A stretch of DNA of 7,304 nt, from NCBI GenBank assembly GCA_005787865.1, contig SXZN01000100.1:1-7304 (forward strand), written 5' to 3'. Shown piece by piece: positions 6,244 through 7,304 of this stretch; position 1 is the stretch's first letter; each line of letters starts with the position of its first letter. This DNA is from Opitutaceae bacterium. GTDB taxonomy: Bacteria; Verrucomicrobiota; Verrucomicrobiia; Opitutales; Opitutaceae. The translations under genes were made by a program, and so were the position numbers. A model generated the notes under the pieces. The model was not told the DNA's origin, did no database searches, and saw nothing but the letters and a program-made list of their open reading frames with translations.

Positions 6244-7304
6244 ATGAGAAACTTTTTTCTACTGCTCGGCTTACTCACCACCCTGACCGCATCGGCGGTC
6301 GTGAAAGTAGCCACCTTCGATGTCGATGCCACCCCCCCGCTGGGAGCTGCCCTGGCTTACGATGTGGCGATTCGCTTGGATGAAATGACCCTCCGCTGCC
6401 GCGGGGTAGTTATTACCGGCTCGGGTGAACCCATCGTACTCTGTGCCGTCGACTGGATCGGCATCGCCAATGAAGGCCATGACGCATTTCGGATCGCCTT
6501 AGCCAAGGCCGCTGGCACCACACCTGATCGTGTGGCGGTTCATGTCCTGCACCAGCACGACGCCCCCGGCTGCGACTTCACGGCCGAACGCCTCGTGAAG
6601 GAACTCGGGGTCCAAGGCTACGCGCGTTTTAATGGCGATTATCAACGCGACGTTATTCGCCGGGCCGCCGACGCCATCCGGGTTGCCCTGCCGAACGCTC
6701 GCGAAGCCACGCACTGGGGTTGGGGTGAAGCAGTCGTCAAGGAAGTAGCGAGTCAACGGCGCCTCCTTGGTCCTGATGGCAAAGTAAAATTTACGCGCAC
6801 CTCATCCACCAAAAATGCCGCGATGCGCGCCGAACCTGAGGGCACCATTGATCCTAAAATCACCGCCCTGAGCTTTTGGAATAATGACGCGCCGATCGCC
6901 ATCATCACCCACTACGCCTGCCATCCGCAGAGCTATTACCGCTTAGGCATACCGCATCCGGATTTTCCGGGCATCGCCCGTTTCATCCGCGCTCAATCGA
7001 TGCCCTACACCCTACAACTCCACTTCAATGGAGCCGGCGGCAATGTGACCGCGGGCAAGTATAATGACGGCGCGTATGAAAATCGGATGATCTTGGCCAA
7101 TCGACTCGCCGACGGAATGAAAGCCGCCTTCGAATCCACTAAAAAATCCCCGCTGGTTGCCGCGGATATCGGCTGGACCAGCACACGAGTGAAACTCCCC
7201 ATCGCCGCGCACCTTAATGAGGCTGACTTAATCCTAAAACTTAAGACCACGCCACCACAGGGCTATGTTTCCACGGCGGATCAATTGGCTTGGGTTACGC
7301 GGCA
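6244..7304 (+). CDS. Neutral/alkaline ceramidase-like exported hydrolase, partial (3' end beyond right edge)
   Basis: The frame is open for 353 complete codons from the ATG at 6244 to the right edge. Residues 1-18 form a signal peptide (FFLLLGLLTTLTASA). The mature part resembles the N-terminal domain of neutral ceramidases, which are zinc enzymes that cleave the N-acyl bond of ceramide. Landmarks are TPPLG (30-34), VLCAVDWIGI (65-74), HVLHQHDAP (100-108), ITHYACHPQS (221-230), HPDFPGIARFI (238-248) and LHFNGAGGNVTAG (259-271). By comparison with canonical THTHSGP and HPT motifs, His103/His105 and His227 are the likely first zinc ligands and the GNVT loop matches the canonical GDVSPN region. 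The remaining ligands would lie further on, outside the window or in the unseen C-terminus. HQHDAP differs from THTHSGP, so the substrate may not be ceramide. PVC genomes often carry such proteins annotated only as hypothetical. It lies 64 bases after the heme-protein gene, probably in the same operon. Confidence 0.82.
   Translation, partial: MRNFFLLLGLLTTLTASAVVKVATFDVDATPPLGAALAYDVAIRLDEMTLRCRGVVITGSGEPIVLCAVDWIGIANEGHDAFRIALAKAAGTTPDRVAVHVLHQHDAPGCDFTAERLVKELGVQGYARFNGDYQRDVIRRAADAIRVALPNAREATHWGWGEAVVKEVASQRRLLGPDGKVKFTRTSSTKNAAMRAEPEGTIDPKITALSFWNNDAPIAIITHYACHPQSYYRLGIPHPDFPGIARFIRAQSMPYTLQLHFNGAGGNVTAGKYNDGAYENRMILANRLADGMKAAFESTKKSPLVAADIGWTSTRVKLPIAAHLNEADLILKLKTTPPQGYVSTADQLAWVTR

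Overview
The window looks like a chromosomal segment of a Verrucomicrobiota bacterium, or a close PVC-group relative. The strongest reason is the long gene at 3171-6179. It combines a PVC-type membrane-bound-dehydrogenase N-terminal domain, a helical-repeat middle and a C-terminal c-type heme domain with a CxxCH motif, an architecture characteristic of Planctomycetota and Verrucomicrobiota. Shine-Dalgarno sequences are present before some genes and absent before others. The assignment rests on protein family and not on a marker gene.

Left part, minus strand (3-1078): a two-gene unit. The first gene (GTG start at 1078) is a minimal-nucleotidyltransferase-fold protein of the kind used as toxin in AbiEii/MenT-like toxin-antitoxin pairs. 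Its stop overlaps the ATG of a second gene in an ATGA junction. The second gene runs off the left edge and ends, as far as visible, in a strongly basic tail. A good -10 box (TATAAT) lies just upstream of the first gene. Together this looks like a toxin-antitoxin-like or defence-type pair of uncertain function.

Middle, plus strand (1355-1924): pyrE, orotate phosphoribosyltransferase, a housekeeping pyrimidine gene. It diverges from the left unit across a 276-base non-coding gap and is followed by a stem-loop.

Right part, plus strand (2019-7304): three genes in a row, each with an N-terminal signal sequence. They are an exported alpha/beta hydrolase with a Ser-Asp-His triad, the exported heme-binding dehydrogenase-like protein, and a neutral-ceramidase-like protein cut by the right edge. 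Gaps are 33 and 64 bases, so they probably form one transcription unit. Such groupings of exported esterases, heme-binding dehydrogenase-like proteins and ceramidase-like hydrolases fit a periplasmic catabolic module for a polymer, glycolipid or lipid. The substrate cannot be read from the sequence.

No tRNA, rRNA, CRISPR array, insertion sequence or phage gene was seen. Two genuine genes, at the extreme left and right, are open to the window edges and lack a stop codon inside it.
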